Assembly: GCA_009760855.2 (NCBI GenBank)
Contig: WPIO01000035.1
Coordinates: 3,495,001 to 3,559,000, forward strand
Length of the DNA stretch: 64,000 nt
Origin: Cristatella mucedo
Taxonomy: Eukaryota > Bryozoa > Phylactolaemata > Cristatellidae
Direction of reading: 5' to 3'
Numbering within the stretch: the first letter of the stretch is position 1; each line of letters begins with the position of its first letter. Both the position numbers and the translations under genes were made by a program. Shown piece by piece: positions 33,291 through 45,994 of this stretch. Below the pieces are notes generated by a model. It did not search any database. It was not told where the DNA came from and saw nothing but the letters and a program-made list of their open reading frames with translations.

Positions 33291-35100
33291 TAGGGTGCTA
33301 TAACCAATAATTACTTGCATAGTTGTATCCATCATTCAGTGAGCCTTTTAATTAGAAGCCTCAATATTGGCTGGGGGCAGCATCTTTCTTCAAGATTCTG
33401 CAATGGAAACTGTTTCTCTTGTTGTAAAAGGTTCTTAAGCTGAATGGCTACATCAGCTTCTCTGATCAACCTTCCAGCTGTGTACTATAAAGTAAGCTAA
33501 AAGAGTTGTGCATTTTAAAATGTTTATCGCGGTCACATTAGTCCCTGCGTTCATGAAATTCCGTCCGGACGTCGTTTTATCTCTTTTTTATCCGTCATGT
33601 GACCTGCATTGTAACATTCGTACACAGGGACCCAATCTCAATTATAGCAATGCTTGCTGCTCGCAAATGTCATGCTCTAAAAATCAACCGACCTATACTA
33701 GATCCCTAAAAGCTTTTCGATTGTAATGTCCTGTTATTTCTTCTTAGGTCCGCTATCCTCACTCTCCCGATAATCAACCCCTAGGTTTTGCTACTCTTTC
33801 CACAGGAATCATCGACTTGTTTGACTTCCGCCATATGTCACTCTGGCCATCAAACGAAACCAAATAAGCCACCCTCATAGCCGCAGCCTTCGGGGTGAGA
33901 CTCGAGGGTCTCGAGAAATAGGCGACACCATTTCTTTCGAAGGGGCATGTGCAAGTGTACGATATGCATGGCAAGCAGAAATGCTTAACCAAGGCTGAAA
34001 ATAATAATTGCATAAAGGTCAATAGCTGAGCTTGTGTCGCTGCATCCGAGTTCGTGAGTCCTCACTCGGATGACCGTGGGTAGAAAGTTTCAGGGTCAGC
34101 CTCGCGTGCATAAAGAGTGTACCCGGACAGATGCCCGACTTCGATCCGCCCATCCATCCGCGAAGGAGGCGTCCTGAAGAGAGCGCCTCCGGGACGTCCC
34201 ATCTTATTCCTCGGTAGTCCTGCCGAAGCCTGGAATCCTTCTTTGACTGGGTACCGGGCTTTCGGGCACAAGCTAGCTAGCTTAAAGACCTTCTAGATAT
34301 CGGATGTGCAAGCACTTAAACGCAGGTTGATTGGGCGTAAATAGTGACACACTCAAATGCATTGAGAGTTTTGACGGCAGCTTTGGGCACACAACCTTAG
34401 GGGATTTCTGGGCGTGATTTTGATCAATTTTAAAGCGGGCCTAAAAATTAAAGCGAGAGAGAGTCTATCCGGTTCAAATCTTACGGGTCAGTTTCCAGAG
34501 TGGGCTATTTCAACGCCCTACGATTACTAACTATGAGCTTGGCTGCTAAGTTTTCACAGATAGCCGCTTGTGAGATATTCACGATAGGCAGAGGTTAATG
34601 AGCAGCACGATTCATGAATGTGTGCAAGCGAGATCATTGTATAACTTACAGCCTGACCAGTATTTGAGACACGGTCCTGACCGCAGTCACTCTCTTGGAG
34701 TAACGGTCAGCAGTTAGTGAGTCCAGCACACTGAGCGTGAGCTGCTGTAAGAAGGAATCCGTTGCAGGTCGTCTGCAGTATTAGCCTTAATATACCGGCT
34801 ATAGTTGATTTGTTTTTCTAGTATGGTTTTGTTGTTTAGCGCTTCGTGCAGAATATCAGCTCATCGTTATCGCTTGCGTATTGCGTGCATCCACTAGTTA
34901 GGGTCGCCCGGTCGTAAAACTATATTTAATCAAGAAGGCATCAAAGTGAAACGACAACGTGCTAGGTCAGCCAAATTATGACCAACACTATTTTCTCCAG
35001 GTTAACGAGTTATTATGGCTTGTTACCGGTCACGGAATAATCTTAACCAAATGCTGCTTAAAAAAACAAGCCTTGTAATAAGCAGCGAGTTTTGCTTTTG
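33291..35100. other. Unassigned region
   Basis: No recognised gene. A reverse-strand frame (34062-34271) is Pro/Arg-rich and unassigned. GC content rises toward 35 kb. Confidence 0.4.
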
Positions 35101-36720
35101 GATTTGCGCCTAAGCAGTTGACCTGAACTAAGGAGCTCTACGGTTTAAGCCGGGCGAGAGTATTTGATTGTCACGGCCGCGGTTGAATACCTGAAGTCCT
35201 CTTTCGCTCTCGAGTATACTTCTTTACGCGACGGATTCGTGCGGCCTATCGTGAGGTGCACGCACTCGTCATCGCTGCCGCGTACCGCTCTGTTGGCACG
35301 TACCAGCGCGCATTGGTGCTGCACCTACAAGTCGCTGGTCGTTGTTCCGCAGCGTCAGCAATTCGCTGGCACAAGTCGCGCGTCGGCGCTTCGGACAAGC
35401 GCGGTCGCGAGCGCTACGGTTGCAGCCTAGCTCTTTTTGGACGAAGAAGCCGCTATGCACGCGTGTAATGGCAGTTTTACGGAAGCTTAAGCAGTTATAT
35501 TCGCGTCGAAGCTTCAACCGCTGCCGAGTGGTCCGCCTTAGGCGCGCAGCGCGAAGTCTTTAAACGGCGGACTACTTTCGGCGTTGAGACGACTGCCAGG
35601 AGGCACGCGTTTGGCGCGAAGCGTCCGGGGTCTCTAGTCGTGAGCTGTACCGACTGTTTACGGAAGTGGTTGCAGAGTCCTTCCGGGCTGTAGGCCTTCG
35701 GTGCGAAGCTCGGTGCGAATTCCAAAGAAGGGAAACGCTAAGTCAAGGAGTGAAACCAAATAAGCACGTGCTGGACAACACACCTCGAAGATGAGGCTCG
35801 TTCTATTCGGCGTAGTCAAGAGAGGCTTTCAGGCGGCGAACTTGCGGAGTGAAAATTCAGTTTCATACTTCAGCATGCACCGTTGCTGGTTACGAGGCGC
35901 CAGGATATGCGTGCCGCTGGCCGTCTCTGGAAGGCGCGACACGTCAGCTCTTTTCTTTGTCGCGTACGGAAAAGCATAACGGGGCATAACTTTTTGCTCT
36001 TAACCTCTTCCCTACTTGCAAGCAAAGGCGGGAAATATTTTTTGGCACATCTCTCTCCTAGCTTCTGACTACAACCCCCCCCCCCCGGCTCACAGAGTGG
36101 TAGCTCAGAGCACGGCTCTGGAACTCGATGGTTTTTCACGATACGCTCCGTGAACGACGACCATTAATTCTGCTTTATCGCGGCGGAAGTAAATAATTGA
36201 ATGAACTTTCGCTGCGCCACCTGAATGACTTGCGGCGCTCATTTGATTGATGCACTCTCACTTCCAGCCCACGACGCATCAAAGCGAGGCCGCTCCATCG
36301 CTTTATAGAGACTGTCGGCTCCTATACCGCCTAGCTCCGCTGCCTGCTCGACTGCAGCTCTCCCGGAGATTCTCCCAGGATTCGTCCGCTCGAGCCCTGA
36401 TTTCGCTCGTCAAGGCATGGTAAAATTCGATTTTCAGCTGTCAGCGAGTAAATGCGGTCGTCAGTGCTGAGCTGCATCAGTGCACACAGCCGCCCCTTGA
36501 TGCCGAGCCCATTTGTCAGGATAGAGTAAATCTCCGCCATCTGACACCTCTTGGAGATGTTTGTCTGCCAAAGTATGCGGAGGGCTAGGCGCCTCTTGGT
36601 GCAATTGGTTACGTCAAGGAGTTGGCTCGGATGCCTAGCAGCGGCAGAGAGCGAACCGGTGCGATAGGCGTTAGCGGTTTAAGCCTGCACAGCACGTCTG
36701 ACGCTGTATTTATCTCCCTT
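35100..36720. promoter_or_regulatory. GC/CpG-rich island, candidate promoter region
   Basis: Dense CpG (for example GCGCGTCGGCGC, CGGTCGCGAGCGC near 35380-35420) against AT-rich surroundings. Many short frames on both strands, as expected where stop codons are rare. A 12-C run sits at 36075-36086. A TATA box or transcript start cannot be fixed. It may be a promoter, a first exon or simply a GC-rich repeat. Confidence 0.35.
36331..36540 (-). CDS. Possible short first exon, 69 codons
   Basis: ATG-initiated (MAEIYSILTNGLGIKGRLCAL...), at the edge of the GC-rich island, ending in a TAG. The amino-terminal half reads like a real protein (balanced composition, helix-like), but I do not recognise it. 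No good GT donor precedes the stop, so an exon model is not confirmed. Confidence 0.22.
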   Translation of the reverse strand: MAEIYSILTNGLGIKGRLCALMQLSTDDRIYSLTAENRILPCLDERNQGSSGRILGESPGELQSSRQRS

Positions 36721-37181
36721 GAAATAGCTCACTTTTAAGCTTGCAATTCGCAGATCTAATCATGTGGGCTATCTGGCGCGTTTTCCGAGCGCAACAACTT
36801 GGCTAGAGCTCCGAGCCGGTCGAAAACTCTTTCCGGTACAGCAAGCAGTAGTTAAGGGGCCTATAACTGCCCCTGCAGCAAAAATTGACAAGGCCAACTT
36901 CGGAAATCTATGCCTCAAATTAAAAATAATCTTTCGTTCAAGTAGGCCACAGAGTGCTGTTTGATTTTGAGGACATGCGTATGCAACAGAGCTGGCATTT
37001 AGTGGGAGTTAAGCAAACGACGTCAGAGTTAATATGTTTGCGAGAGAATATTAGTGGTGGAGAGAGAAAGTGAACGTGATAGCGACGGCAGAGGCTTGTG
37101 GTCGAAGCGGGGACTCAGGGACTTCACTTTAGCGACGAAAAGAGAAGACGGGTCATTTAACAAGATCGAATAGCAACAAAA
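36721..37181. other. Unassigned spacer
   Basis: No recognisable feature. Confidence 0.4.
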
Positions 37182-37475
37182 TTACTCTTTTACAGACACC
37201 CTGGTGAAAATTCCTCGCCAATCATCATCCGCTGAAAAGCGGCGCTGGTCCTTGTCTCGGCCAATGGGACTAGCAAAAGACGGCTGTTGAGGCTCCTCAG
37301 CAACAATCCAATACTTTTGACGCCAATTTCTAATAGCGTATTTCGGCGACTTTTCACTAAAGTCCTTAGGCATCACCGGTGCCCTACGAAGTTGGCTAGC
37401 AACCTCCAGCACATAGATCATTGGATTACTTTCACCAGGATGTTGTCTCAAAGACGAAGCCGTTGAGGATGCCAT
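37182..37475 (-). CDS. Hypothetical 97-residue open frame
   Basis: ATG-initiated (MASSTASSLRQHPGE...) and complete, with soluble, charged composition and clusters such as AIRNWRQKYWIVAEE and RRFSADDDWRGIF. No membrane segment or signal peptide. I do not recognise a domain; the Trp/Lys/Tyr pattern is only loosely reminiscent of a PH-type fold and is not evidence for one. An out-of-frame ATG lies 4 bases upstream. Confidence 0.25.
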   Translation of the reverse strand: MASSTASSLRQHPGESNPMIYVLEVASQLRRAPVMPKDFSEKSPKYAIRNWRQKYWIVAEEPQQPSFASPIGRDKDQRRFSADDDWRGIFTRVSVKE

Positions 37476-38855
37476 CCATTTGTTGCGACGTGGAACAGAA
37501 GAACATCAGTCAAGTCGGCTAATACACAAAGAGGAGTCACCGAAGCGTAGAGAAGCTGAATTTAACAATTTCGCGTCAATAGCATGGAACAGCCTGTAGG
37601 GCATCCGCGGAGGACTACAGATATCTGGCATATACCCTGACATTCAGCTCACCAGAAAGCACAAACCCAACCGATACGTTTGATGACCAGAGCATAGCCG
37701 ACTAATCTATACACGACTTTAGGGCTTTATGCAGCCTAAGCATAGACTATGACTGAATGGGATCCCATTCCTTATTATTCATTAACCGCTATAAGTACCT
37801 CGGCAGTCACATTCTAGCTAACGTAGCATGCAGACGTTTCATTCTGGCTCTACCAGAGTCTCGTCATCAATGCTTAGATGTTTGAGTTTAAGGTAAAGAA
37901 ACGCGCCAAACAGCCTTCAGTTGCATCTTTGTTTTCATGTACCTGTGCCATTACCTGTGCATAAGCATGCAAGGCATAGGCGTAAATGCCAAACAAACAA
38001 CCAGAACAAGAAATGTCAACTGTGTTTGAGTTATCAAAATTAATTAAATCCATTGGAAACAAGTGTAGGCTACCATCGAGCTTTTGAAACAAATCGTTGG
38101 AAATCAACGGAAGATACCACACACTATTCACAGCAGAAGAAATCGCTGGGTTGAATTACCTCGGAGATCAGTAGGCTTGTAACAGACGGATTTGCGGGAA
38201 AATTGAGAGAGAGAGAGACGGCGAGGCTTGCGATAAAGAAATGTTTGGGAAACGTGCAGAAGACGCCTGGCTAAATCTTCCTTCTCATCGCGATTTGGAA
38301 GGACACCGAGTACAGAGACCATCAGAACAAAGCGATAAGCGAAATTCAGGCAAGGTTCAACTGTCGAAACGTATGGGGACCGAGCCACCTATTGAAGTAA
38401 TGTCAAAACTGCGGTTCCCTGTCTTTTTTCCACAAAGCCGTAAATCTAACAGGGTTAAGTCACTGCTTTACGTGCTAGCTTAGCCTGAAAACTTCTAGAT
38501 CCTATACAGTGGCAAATGTAAGCAGAGTTATGCCACATACAAGATACGGGCAGCTCTAATCAGCTAGCCTGGATTGGAATCCTCAAAAGTATCCCTGAAA
38601 TGACAGCTCTGGGCACCTACTATTTTTCGCACTACTCAGCGAACTCACACGAAAGTTCTGTCCCTGGAATATTAGGCCAAGCCACTTTGTGGGTGGCTTA
38701 TCCAGCGAAAGCTAGCCAGTAATGCGATGTGCATTAGCCTTAGAGCTGAGAATGGGCGGTGAGAGTCACCACATAAGCAAAAAGTAGAAAGTGCAAAACT
38801 AGCGCTGCTATGCTGGCAGCCTGCAAATTCTCGTTCGCCACAAGTCGTTGTTGAT
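37476..38855. other. Unassigned region
   Basis: Reverse-strand frames at 37874-38131 and 38128-38388 start at non-ATG codons and show no domain; no gene call is supported. Confidence 0.35.
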
Positions 38856-38857
38856 TT

Positions 38858-38930
38858 AGCCCCAAGAGTAAGGTGCTCGCCTTTCAAGCCCAAGGTGGTG
38901 CACTTGAGCCGTGTGATATACATGAATGTA
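38858..38930 (+). repeat. tRNA-like SINE head fragment
   Basis: TTTAGCCCCAAGAGTAAGG then TGCTCGCCTTTCAAGCCC and GTGCACTTGAGCC follow the SINE-1 head (TAGCCCAGAAGGTAAAG...GCTCGCTCTTCACGACC at 9425). No SINE-1 tail follows. Confidence 0.5.
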
Positions 38931-40224
38931 TTTTAACTTATCCTAGGGCACTGTACAAATGACACACACTGATGGCTCATGAGTAATAGTATTGTCTTGA
39001 TTAGATGCAAAAAGCAGCTGTAAATTTCGCGAGGCTTTGCTGAGTTTTTGCACTTCTTTTTGCACACCGTAAAGGTCAGTCAGGCCCTATCGCCATAATG
39101 TATTCCATATACCGGCAAATCATTCAAAGTTTGAAACGTGCCAGGATTTTCTTCCAGGTGGATAGACCCACCGAAATTGCAAGGGGAGGGGGCCAGACCA
39201 GCAAGTAATGAAAATAATTATTGCATTACATCGTACTTGTTAATCCGTAAGAACTTGGAGGTGGCCATCGAGTAGAACTATGACACCATTTTGTCGTTGA
39301 TGACGATCGGTAATGGCTAAGGTAAAGGGGGCAGCCTAGATCGCAGCATTGCTAGAGGGAGTGGGTATAGCCCTCCGCCCCTGATTTGGCTCCGCCACTG
39401 ATTTAAGGAAGGTCTTACAATAACTCTGGATATCTTACGATTGAATTTCGAATGTATATTTAAGAACTAGAAGTTAATGAAGTTCCTTTTGGGTGTACTT
39501 ACAAGTCCACAGCAAGGTGTCTGAAATGGCCGCGAAAAGAAGATGGACAAAACGCAAATCAGCCTCTATAGTTAGCTGTGTTAGTTTGTATTTTAGTTAG
39601 TTAACTTGCAATCTGTTACCTCAACTGAAGGCAAACTTATGTTATGCCATTACGAAATTTTAGCACTACTACAGCGATACAGCAATCATTAAACCTGAAA
39701 AAGGAGGGACATTGTTTTCTTATTTGCAAATATACCTGACAAATGCATTCTCATTCTTGGAATTTAATATGCCTTGGCAAGGACAATAATATTTTGAGAT
39801 TTTTCTGTATAGGCACGGTGATGATTTCAGTTACACAGACGTAGCACGCGTTCTTTCAGCTACCTAAACTAGTTAGGGTTCGGCTGACCTAACACTATAT
39901 AATAGTATATGTAGAAGTGTAAAAGCAGTTGTGTCTTAAAAAGAGCAGTTTATTTTATGTTATTCTATAATAAGAAAGTAGTGAATAGCAATATCTTATT
40001 GATATGACATGAAAATGTTGCTCTTACTCAGCAGTTTGTGACGTGTGTTAACAATTGTTCAAAGCAATAGTAAAAGCGCACTCCATCATATCATTGTTAA
40101 GATATACATCGCCAACAAAGAATTCTTTAGTAGGCTTGACTGTGTTTATAAAAATTAGTGAGAAACTCATTTCACGTGCGAGGATGGCAAGAAAACACTT
40201 GAAGTTAAGGTTAAGAATTTCATC
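38931..40224. other. Unassigned AT-rich region
   Basis: No recognisable feature. Confidence 0.4.
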
Positions 40225-40330
40225 TCGTTAGTTGAATACCTGTGCAGCAAATTTCAAGAACCTAGAAAGAGATTAAGTTATCTCTGAGGATTCTGTGTAA
40301 ATGTATTATTACTATTATTATTATCAAACT
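40225..40330 (+). repeat. LINE-A 3'-end fragment
   Basis: CAGCAAATTTCAAGAACC, CTAGAAAGAGATTAAGTT and (TTA)n. The hairpin is decayed. Only the last ~100 bp of the element are present. Confidence 0.75.
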
Positions 40331-41094
40331 AATTCGAAATATTGGGTGGTGTGTGGGCCCTTCAAAAGTTTGAATTGCCAAGGGAACACAGCCGATTACG
40401 TGTCTAAATACACCTTCAACCGTCACCCTGGACCACACTGAACGAAGCTCACAGTCCCTTTTGAGATGGATCAGCCATTCTCAGGAGAGATCAGCAAGTC
40501 ACGCAGACAGGACGACGTTGCAGGTTCATATTTCAATTTCGCATATGCGGCTGAGGCGGCATAGATTTACTCAACTTACCCAACGGACTTAAGCAACCTG
40601 AAAGACGTCAGTGATCCTATCAGAGACCTTAGTCCCACCAAAGCTGATATTGAACTTCTGACATCTAGGCTCAAGGAGTGGAGCAATTGTGAGAGCATCC
40701 TATACGAGGAAGTTCCAATAATTATTTTCTAATTCCTTCTATAAGAAGGATAGACCATGCTTCTACACAATGCGGCCAGTCTACTCGAGGCCATACGAGT
40801 CGTCGGTAACCCAAGGGAATACAGCCAATGAATAGCCCTTGGTCCAGGAGCCTCGAACCTGTTCTGCTCTACAGCGGGAATAATTATGAAGACTATATCT
40901 GGGTGGTCATGAGATACTTTAAAATGATGATATTCTGGTGAGTCACCAAGGCAATTTCACGAAGATATCAACATCAAGTGTGAGCTGTTGTAGAGCCACT
41001 GGAAGGTAATGGTGTAATTACTTTCAAAGCACATTTCAAAGCTGGTATCTTCATGGGGATGCAAATAAAGAAGACAATAATGTGTGAAAAATTC
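40331..41094. other. Unassigned region
   Basis: No recognised gene or repeat. Confidence 0.35.
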
Positions 41095-41262
41095 GTCAAG
41101 AAAAAAGTAAAAAATATAATTCATTTGTATAGCACCATAAGAGAACTTAATCTCCATTCAGGCGCTTCATATATTCCTCGGGGCTCAAGCCAAAGACCTC
41201 GGCCGGACCTTGGCCACCGTGGTGAGCACATTAACCACTGGGCTCGGTGAAGCCCAACTAGG
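41095..41262 (-). repeat. SINE-2 copy: tRNA-like head joined to LINE-A tail
   Basis: On the reverse strand: head with A-box-like AGCCCAGTGGTTAATGTG and B-box-like GGCTTGAGCCCC, then GAAGCGCCTGAATGGAGATTAAGTTCTCTTATGGTGCTATAC, i.e. the LINE-A 3' hairpin (AGCGCC...GGTGCT), then an AT-rich end. The same arrangement recurs at 57.7 kb. Confidence 0.75.
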
Positions 41263-44200
41263 ATAGAGAAGGAGGTTTGCAATAGTTTCGTTGCAGTGGT
41301 TCACTTTGGTTTGGTTCATACGCAAGTCTGAAGACGATTTTAGGCTTTCATAAATACCTATGCCACTTGTGAATTCATAATTTCTTTAAAGGCTCGTATC
41401 ATTGAAACTCATATTAAAAAATCCAGAAGAGTAAGCGAGCTTACTGAATAGACCAAGGTCAATGAGTTCACAAAGAAGTACCATACTTTGAGGGCTGTAT
41501 TAACTAAAGTATAGGAAAACATGACAGAAACTAACTTCGGGGCTTCATTGCTGTAGTAATTAGTAAAAAAAGTGGCAAATCTATAACGTCTTATCATAAC
41601 CTAAGGCATTCATGTTGTGATTTTTGAAAGACTGCAGAGTAAATGCATGTTTTTTATTGATTTGCTACTACAGCCGATATGATGTGAGTCATAGCATGTA
41701 AATTAGCCTGCAGTCTTCTCTGATGGGTTAATTTCTAGTTTATAACGATACGGTTCATTAAAGAAAAGTCTGTAGGGAACAATCGCCATTTTCAAGACTT
41801 CGCAGGCATGTGCGGTTGTAAAATGACAAATTAAAATGACAAAAAGAAAATTACAATATAAATCTAAATTATAAAATTACTACCCGTTGACTAGAATGGC
41901 TTTACATAGATTATTCACATTTTCATAGCACTCTATTAAACAAAATCTCTTTTTAGGAACGCTAAATATACTGGAAAAGAAGAAAGTTAACTTATTTGCG
42001 ATAAGAATATGCTTTTTCATGTGAGCACCTAATGGTAGTTCTCATATGAAGAGCAAAGTCTAGGAAGAAAAATTAGCTTTAAGATTTTCCTAAATGCCTA
42101 TACAATACGAGAAGTCTTGATGTTAGTCAGTAAGTCATGTGACCTTGAATTCGATTCATTAATCAATCAGGGAGCCAGTAGCGGCCAGAGAATGGATGGT
42201 TTTATTAGAGAGCTGCTACGTTTGCGACTGACTGGCCTGGCTCTAGAGTTGTGCACCATTTATAAGTTTCACGCAAGAACGCAGGAAAACATGCACGAAG
42301 AGAGCCACCGTCGCTAAAATGGTGGATCGCATTTGAGCGCCTATACCAGCTCATGTGCTAGAACTATAAGCTGCCCGGAAGTTGAAATATGAGTTAATTG
42401 GAAGATGGGGAAGGTAAAAGTGTAGCTGTATGATTCACAATTAACTCGGAAAGAGAGAGAGAGACAGAACGCCTGACAGTGCAGGTTGTGAAAGTAATGT
42501 AAACTAGAAGAGATTCTGGGGTGATCCATAATTGGAATTAGCATAGACGATCCGTAGGTGCTGAAAAAAGCATCACTACAAATGAATCTCTTCATATAAA
42601 TCCTCTGTCTACTCATAAATTCTCCATATGCTTGGAAAATTTTTAAAGTGAAGATTTTTTGCAGGGCTTAAGGCATAATCTGTTATCATGCAAGTCGGCT
42701 AATCTTGTTTACGGCTGCACAAGCATGGAGGTTTTGCTGTTTTCATCAAAGATTAGGCGAAATAAAATATTAACTTTAAGAATTTACTTAAATTGCATCA
42801 CAATTCTTTACAAGAATTTGTTATTTTAGGGTTATTCCTTCATTTTTTTATAGCTTCTGAGAACCGCATGCTCGATACCCTGCTTCGGTTGTCACTTAGC
42901 TGAACGCCATTGGCAAAAATAGCTACCTCACACAAGTGTCGCTAGCTAGCGCCCGCCTGAACTCGCTGGTTTCCATACCTACCACGTGCTCTCCATCAGA
43001 TATTTTCTATCCTCTATTGTTACTTGTCAATATAGCCGCTGAACTAAAACTGCAGTAAATATTCAGCTCTTTTGGAAGCTCTGATGTGCATGTACTCCGG
43101 AACACAAAAGATCCTGGTGAAAACGAGGCGGTACCCTCTCCTGGGCCTCAGCAATTTTTTCAGTAAAAGGATGGCTATTATATGTATCCACTATTAAACT
43201 ATACGCTTATATAAAATGCATGAACAAGTACGCCCAACGGTTTTAATTACTGGCATGTACTTTCTATTGGGAAGTCATTTCCGGTTAGCTGCCGGGCATC
43301 AGTCTGCAGCGCTACGTCAGAAATTTGCTGAAGGATTCTGAATGTAAAAAATATCTCTGATGATGATGCGCTTAAATATTATAATATCAGAACAGGCAAC
43401 ACTCGACGCAATACCTACAGCGTTGAACGTAATCAGTAAATAGCCTATGTGGTCTGGTTAGGTATCACCTGAGCTTATGGGTGGGGGTCCGGGGCGCTTG
43501 TCCCTGCAAAATTCAGAACACGGCTAAATGTCCTCAACGAAGATTTGCGTTTTTAAACCCACGTTTAAGGAGCGCCTTACGATTTATTATACTGCCTTCA
43601 GGCTCCTAACGTCGTTCGTGAGGAGTGACCTGCATTACTAAGTTGTGACTTCTGTTGGTTCTCGATACGATCTCAGTCGTGCGTTTTCTGAAAGTATTGC
43701 AATAGCATGTAACCGAATTCTTGCTAATTTGGTAGAAAACAAAATTTTCTCTTTCAGTTTAGTTTATTGTTGTTCATTTTTTGTATGCTTATGCAGCCAA
43801 CGCCAGAATGCGGCAAGGTTCACCAAGAAATCTTTACAGCTTTACACAGAGAGATAGATACGAGTTCAATTTAATGCGTATGAGCAATATACTGGCCAGG
43901 GTGGACATTGGTTAGTAGCATGTGAGCTCCTTAACTGAGGACGTGATCTATGCAGGCCCTGCTCTGAGCCTCACAGCAATTTTAATACGCGATTCCTTAG
44001 CGAATAATCATGTTGGTGCATAGAGCGAGAGTAAGAAAGCATCATGAGTCGGACCTTTATTTCACATGCGCATTCCGCCCGGTATGGCATATAAACCGTT
44101 TAAAATTAACGCCGCCCTTGCCTCGGCCACGGCTAATGCTGCAGCTGCTGTTGCTGCCGCTGCCGCTGCCACCACTGCTGAAGAGAACAGGCGAACTAAT

Positions 44201-44700
44201 GGCCATCAAGTATAACAACAAGCAAAGAAAACGATACGCTGGAATGAAATATAGTGGCTGTGTGCATAAGGATTTTCTGCACCTCGAAATTTATTAGCAA
44301 TAGCAATTCAAAGATTAAACTCACTTAAGAAGCTAATTTTGAATCAGCTTCAAAAAACGTGTAGATACATTTGCCACAAAACATCGGTATCATGCAGTTT
44401 TTCTGGGTGAGACGGATATTTATAGGGAATTGACTCACGAAATAGTTCTCACGATCTCACAGAACAGATATATCTACCAGTAAAGCGTGAGCATTAATAA
44501 TAAATTAAAAGCAATTATGATTAAGTGTTGGAGCCAAAGTATCCTCTCCTTTATCTTCTATTTTTGCAATTGAACATAGTGACGATTTTATGCCAGCTTT
44601 CACGAGCAGGTCAGGTAAAGATTCACTACTTTTAAATAATGCACTTCAAGCTTTTGACGCAATTAACTGTTTTTACACATTCACTTCTATTATAAATTGA
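41263..44700. other. Unassigned AT-rich region
   Basis: Only short frames, none recognised. The 95-codon frame at 44010-44297 contains a Leu/Pro run from a CTG/CCG-rich stretch (44140-44180) and is probably spurious. Confidence 0.4.
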
Positions 44701-44704
44701 AGGA

Positions 44705-44860
44705 AATTAGCAATGCTGGAAGGCCTACCTCCAATCACCGATCAAGACTCGCCAGAACTACTGGCACGCTATTGTCGCAAAATTCTTGAACTACTGGAGC
44801 TCCTGTGACTTCAATGACAGAGCCAAAGTTGTGTTAATTCTAAAATTCTAAAAAAAATTT
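44705..44860 (+). pseudogene. Short RT-like LINE remnant
   Basis: Around 44770-44850 the translation reads AIVAKFLNYWSSCDFNDRAKVVLILKF, similar to the N-terminal RT motif xxxLLNxCxxxGxFPxxWKxAxVVxILK of Jockey-type LINEs. Stops follow. It is not from the parts of LINE-A or LINE-B preserved elsewhere here. Confidence 0.4.
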
Positions 44861-45640
44861 AATTTTTAATTGTTAAAATTGTTAATTCTAAAATTCTATA
44901 AGTGCTTCATCGGGGAAGGACTTTCAGGGAGAATGGTGGCAGCAGTCGCAGCATGAATAGCCTGTAAGACACGCAAATAGTTCTCGTTAAGGAAACTGCC
45001 TTTGAAGACAAATCCTTAGAAGAGACTGAATGCAAGCTATCTAGTCTAGTAAAATTCACCCATGTTCCAGTGCTGTAGCTGCATATTTTGGTTTCCGAGC
45101 TGACCTGGCTAGTGTGATTTTCGCTTCCGCAATTGGCATACAAAACGCGGCTCTCCTTCTCCATGCAGGTCTTGCCAGCTATACAAGCTGCTTAACAGTC
45201 ACTCTCTTGGCCTCTAAAGCTGATTGCAAAACAAATCGTACTGTAAAAACCCTTTGATTTGTTAGAAGGTACCGTTAGAAACAAGGATTGAAGATTACTA
45301 AGTGGTGAACCCCAGTAAGCACACGTTTCTAGAGCAATAGCAACACAGCGTATTTGCATAGTAATTATTGTGCTTACTAAATGAGGTCGTAGTTATAATA
45401 GTAGAGGTAAACAGAATCGTCGGCTCTCCCTTCGATATTTAGCGATATTTTACTCAAGTATGCATAGGCAAGTCTACGTCAGCACGAAATGTTAGTCATT
45501 TATTTTGTTGACTTTGGAATTGTACTGCACTTAAATCTATCCTGGTCCTGCTGTTTAAATCAAGATTCAATCAATATTGATACTAATTGCAATCACCTGC
45601 TTTATTTTTTACTTGTATTGCAACGACTGACCAATTAGTT
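44861..45640. other. Unassigned region
   Basis: AATTCTAAAATTCT-type direct repeats at 44840-44900. The rest shows no recognisable feature. Confidence 0.4.
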
Positions 45641-45644
45641 AAAA

Positions 45645-45745
45645 TATTATTTTGCATCAAATTTAAAGCACCTAGAAAGAGATTGAGTTCACTGGGGGTG
45701 CTTTATTAAATATATCATTATTGTTATTGTTATTGTTATTTTTCC
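45645..45745 (+). repeat. LINE-A 3'-end fragment
   Basis: Hairpin at 45665-45706 in the AAAGCACC/GGTGCTTT form, followed by a (TTATTG)n-type tail. No coding part remains. Confidence 0.85.
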
Positions 45746-45994
45746 TCGGGGCTTTTGGACTTGCTCTTTTTTGTGATCCGTCGTGTGACGCATGCACATG
45801 CCCATGCCACTTGCTCTCCACTTCTTTCCTTCACCACTTTTCTCCACTGACATTGACTCTGCAGCCTTACTTTATAGAGAAAGGCTGCACCTCTAACTAT
45901 TTTTATCATGCCTGACTTAAACCAAAAAATGCTGGAATAACGAAATGTCAGACGTATTTCTCTCTAGTTTCAGCTAGATGATTTAGTTTAATGA
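45746..45994. other. Unassigned spacer between two LINE-A pieces
   Basis: No recognisable feature. Confidence 0.4.

Noticed and set aside
35160..35480. Possible homology to 53735-54060
   Set aside because: Only short matches around GCACCTACAAGTCGCTGG; the 54 kb side is better explained as SINE-1, and the 35 kb side lacks the SINE-1 tail.
36088..36140. tRNA-like stretch GAGTGGTAGCTCAGAGCACGG
   Set aside because: The A-box-like sequence is good, but there is no B box, no acceptor pairing and no clear anticodon arm.
43130..43205. Possible SINE-1 tail (GGATGGCTATTATATG)
   Set aside because: Too short and no body or head beside it.
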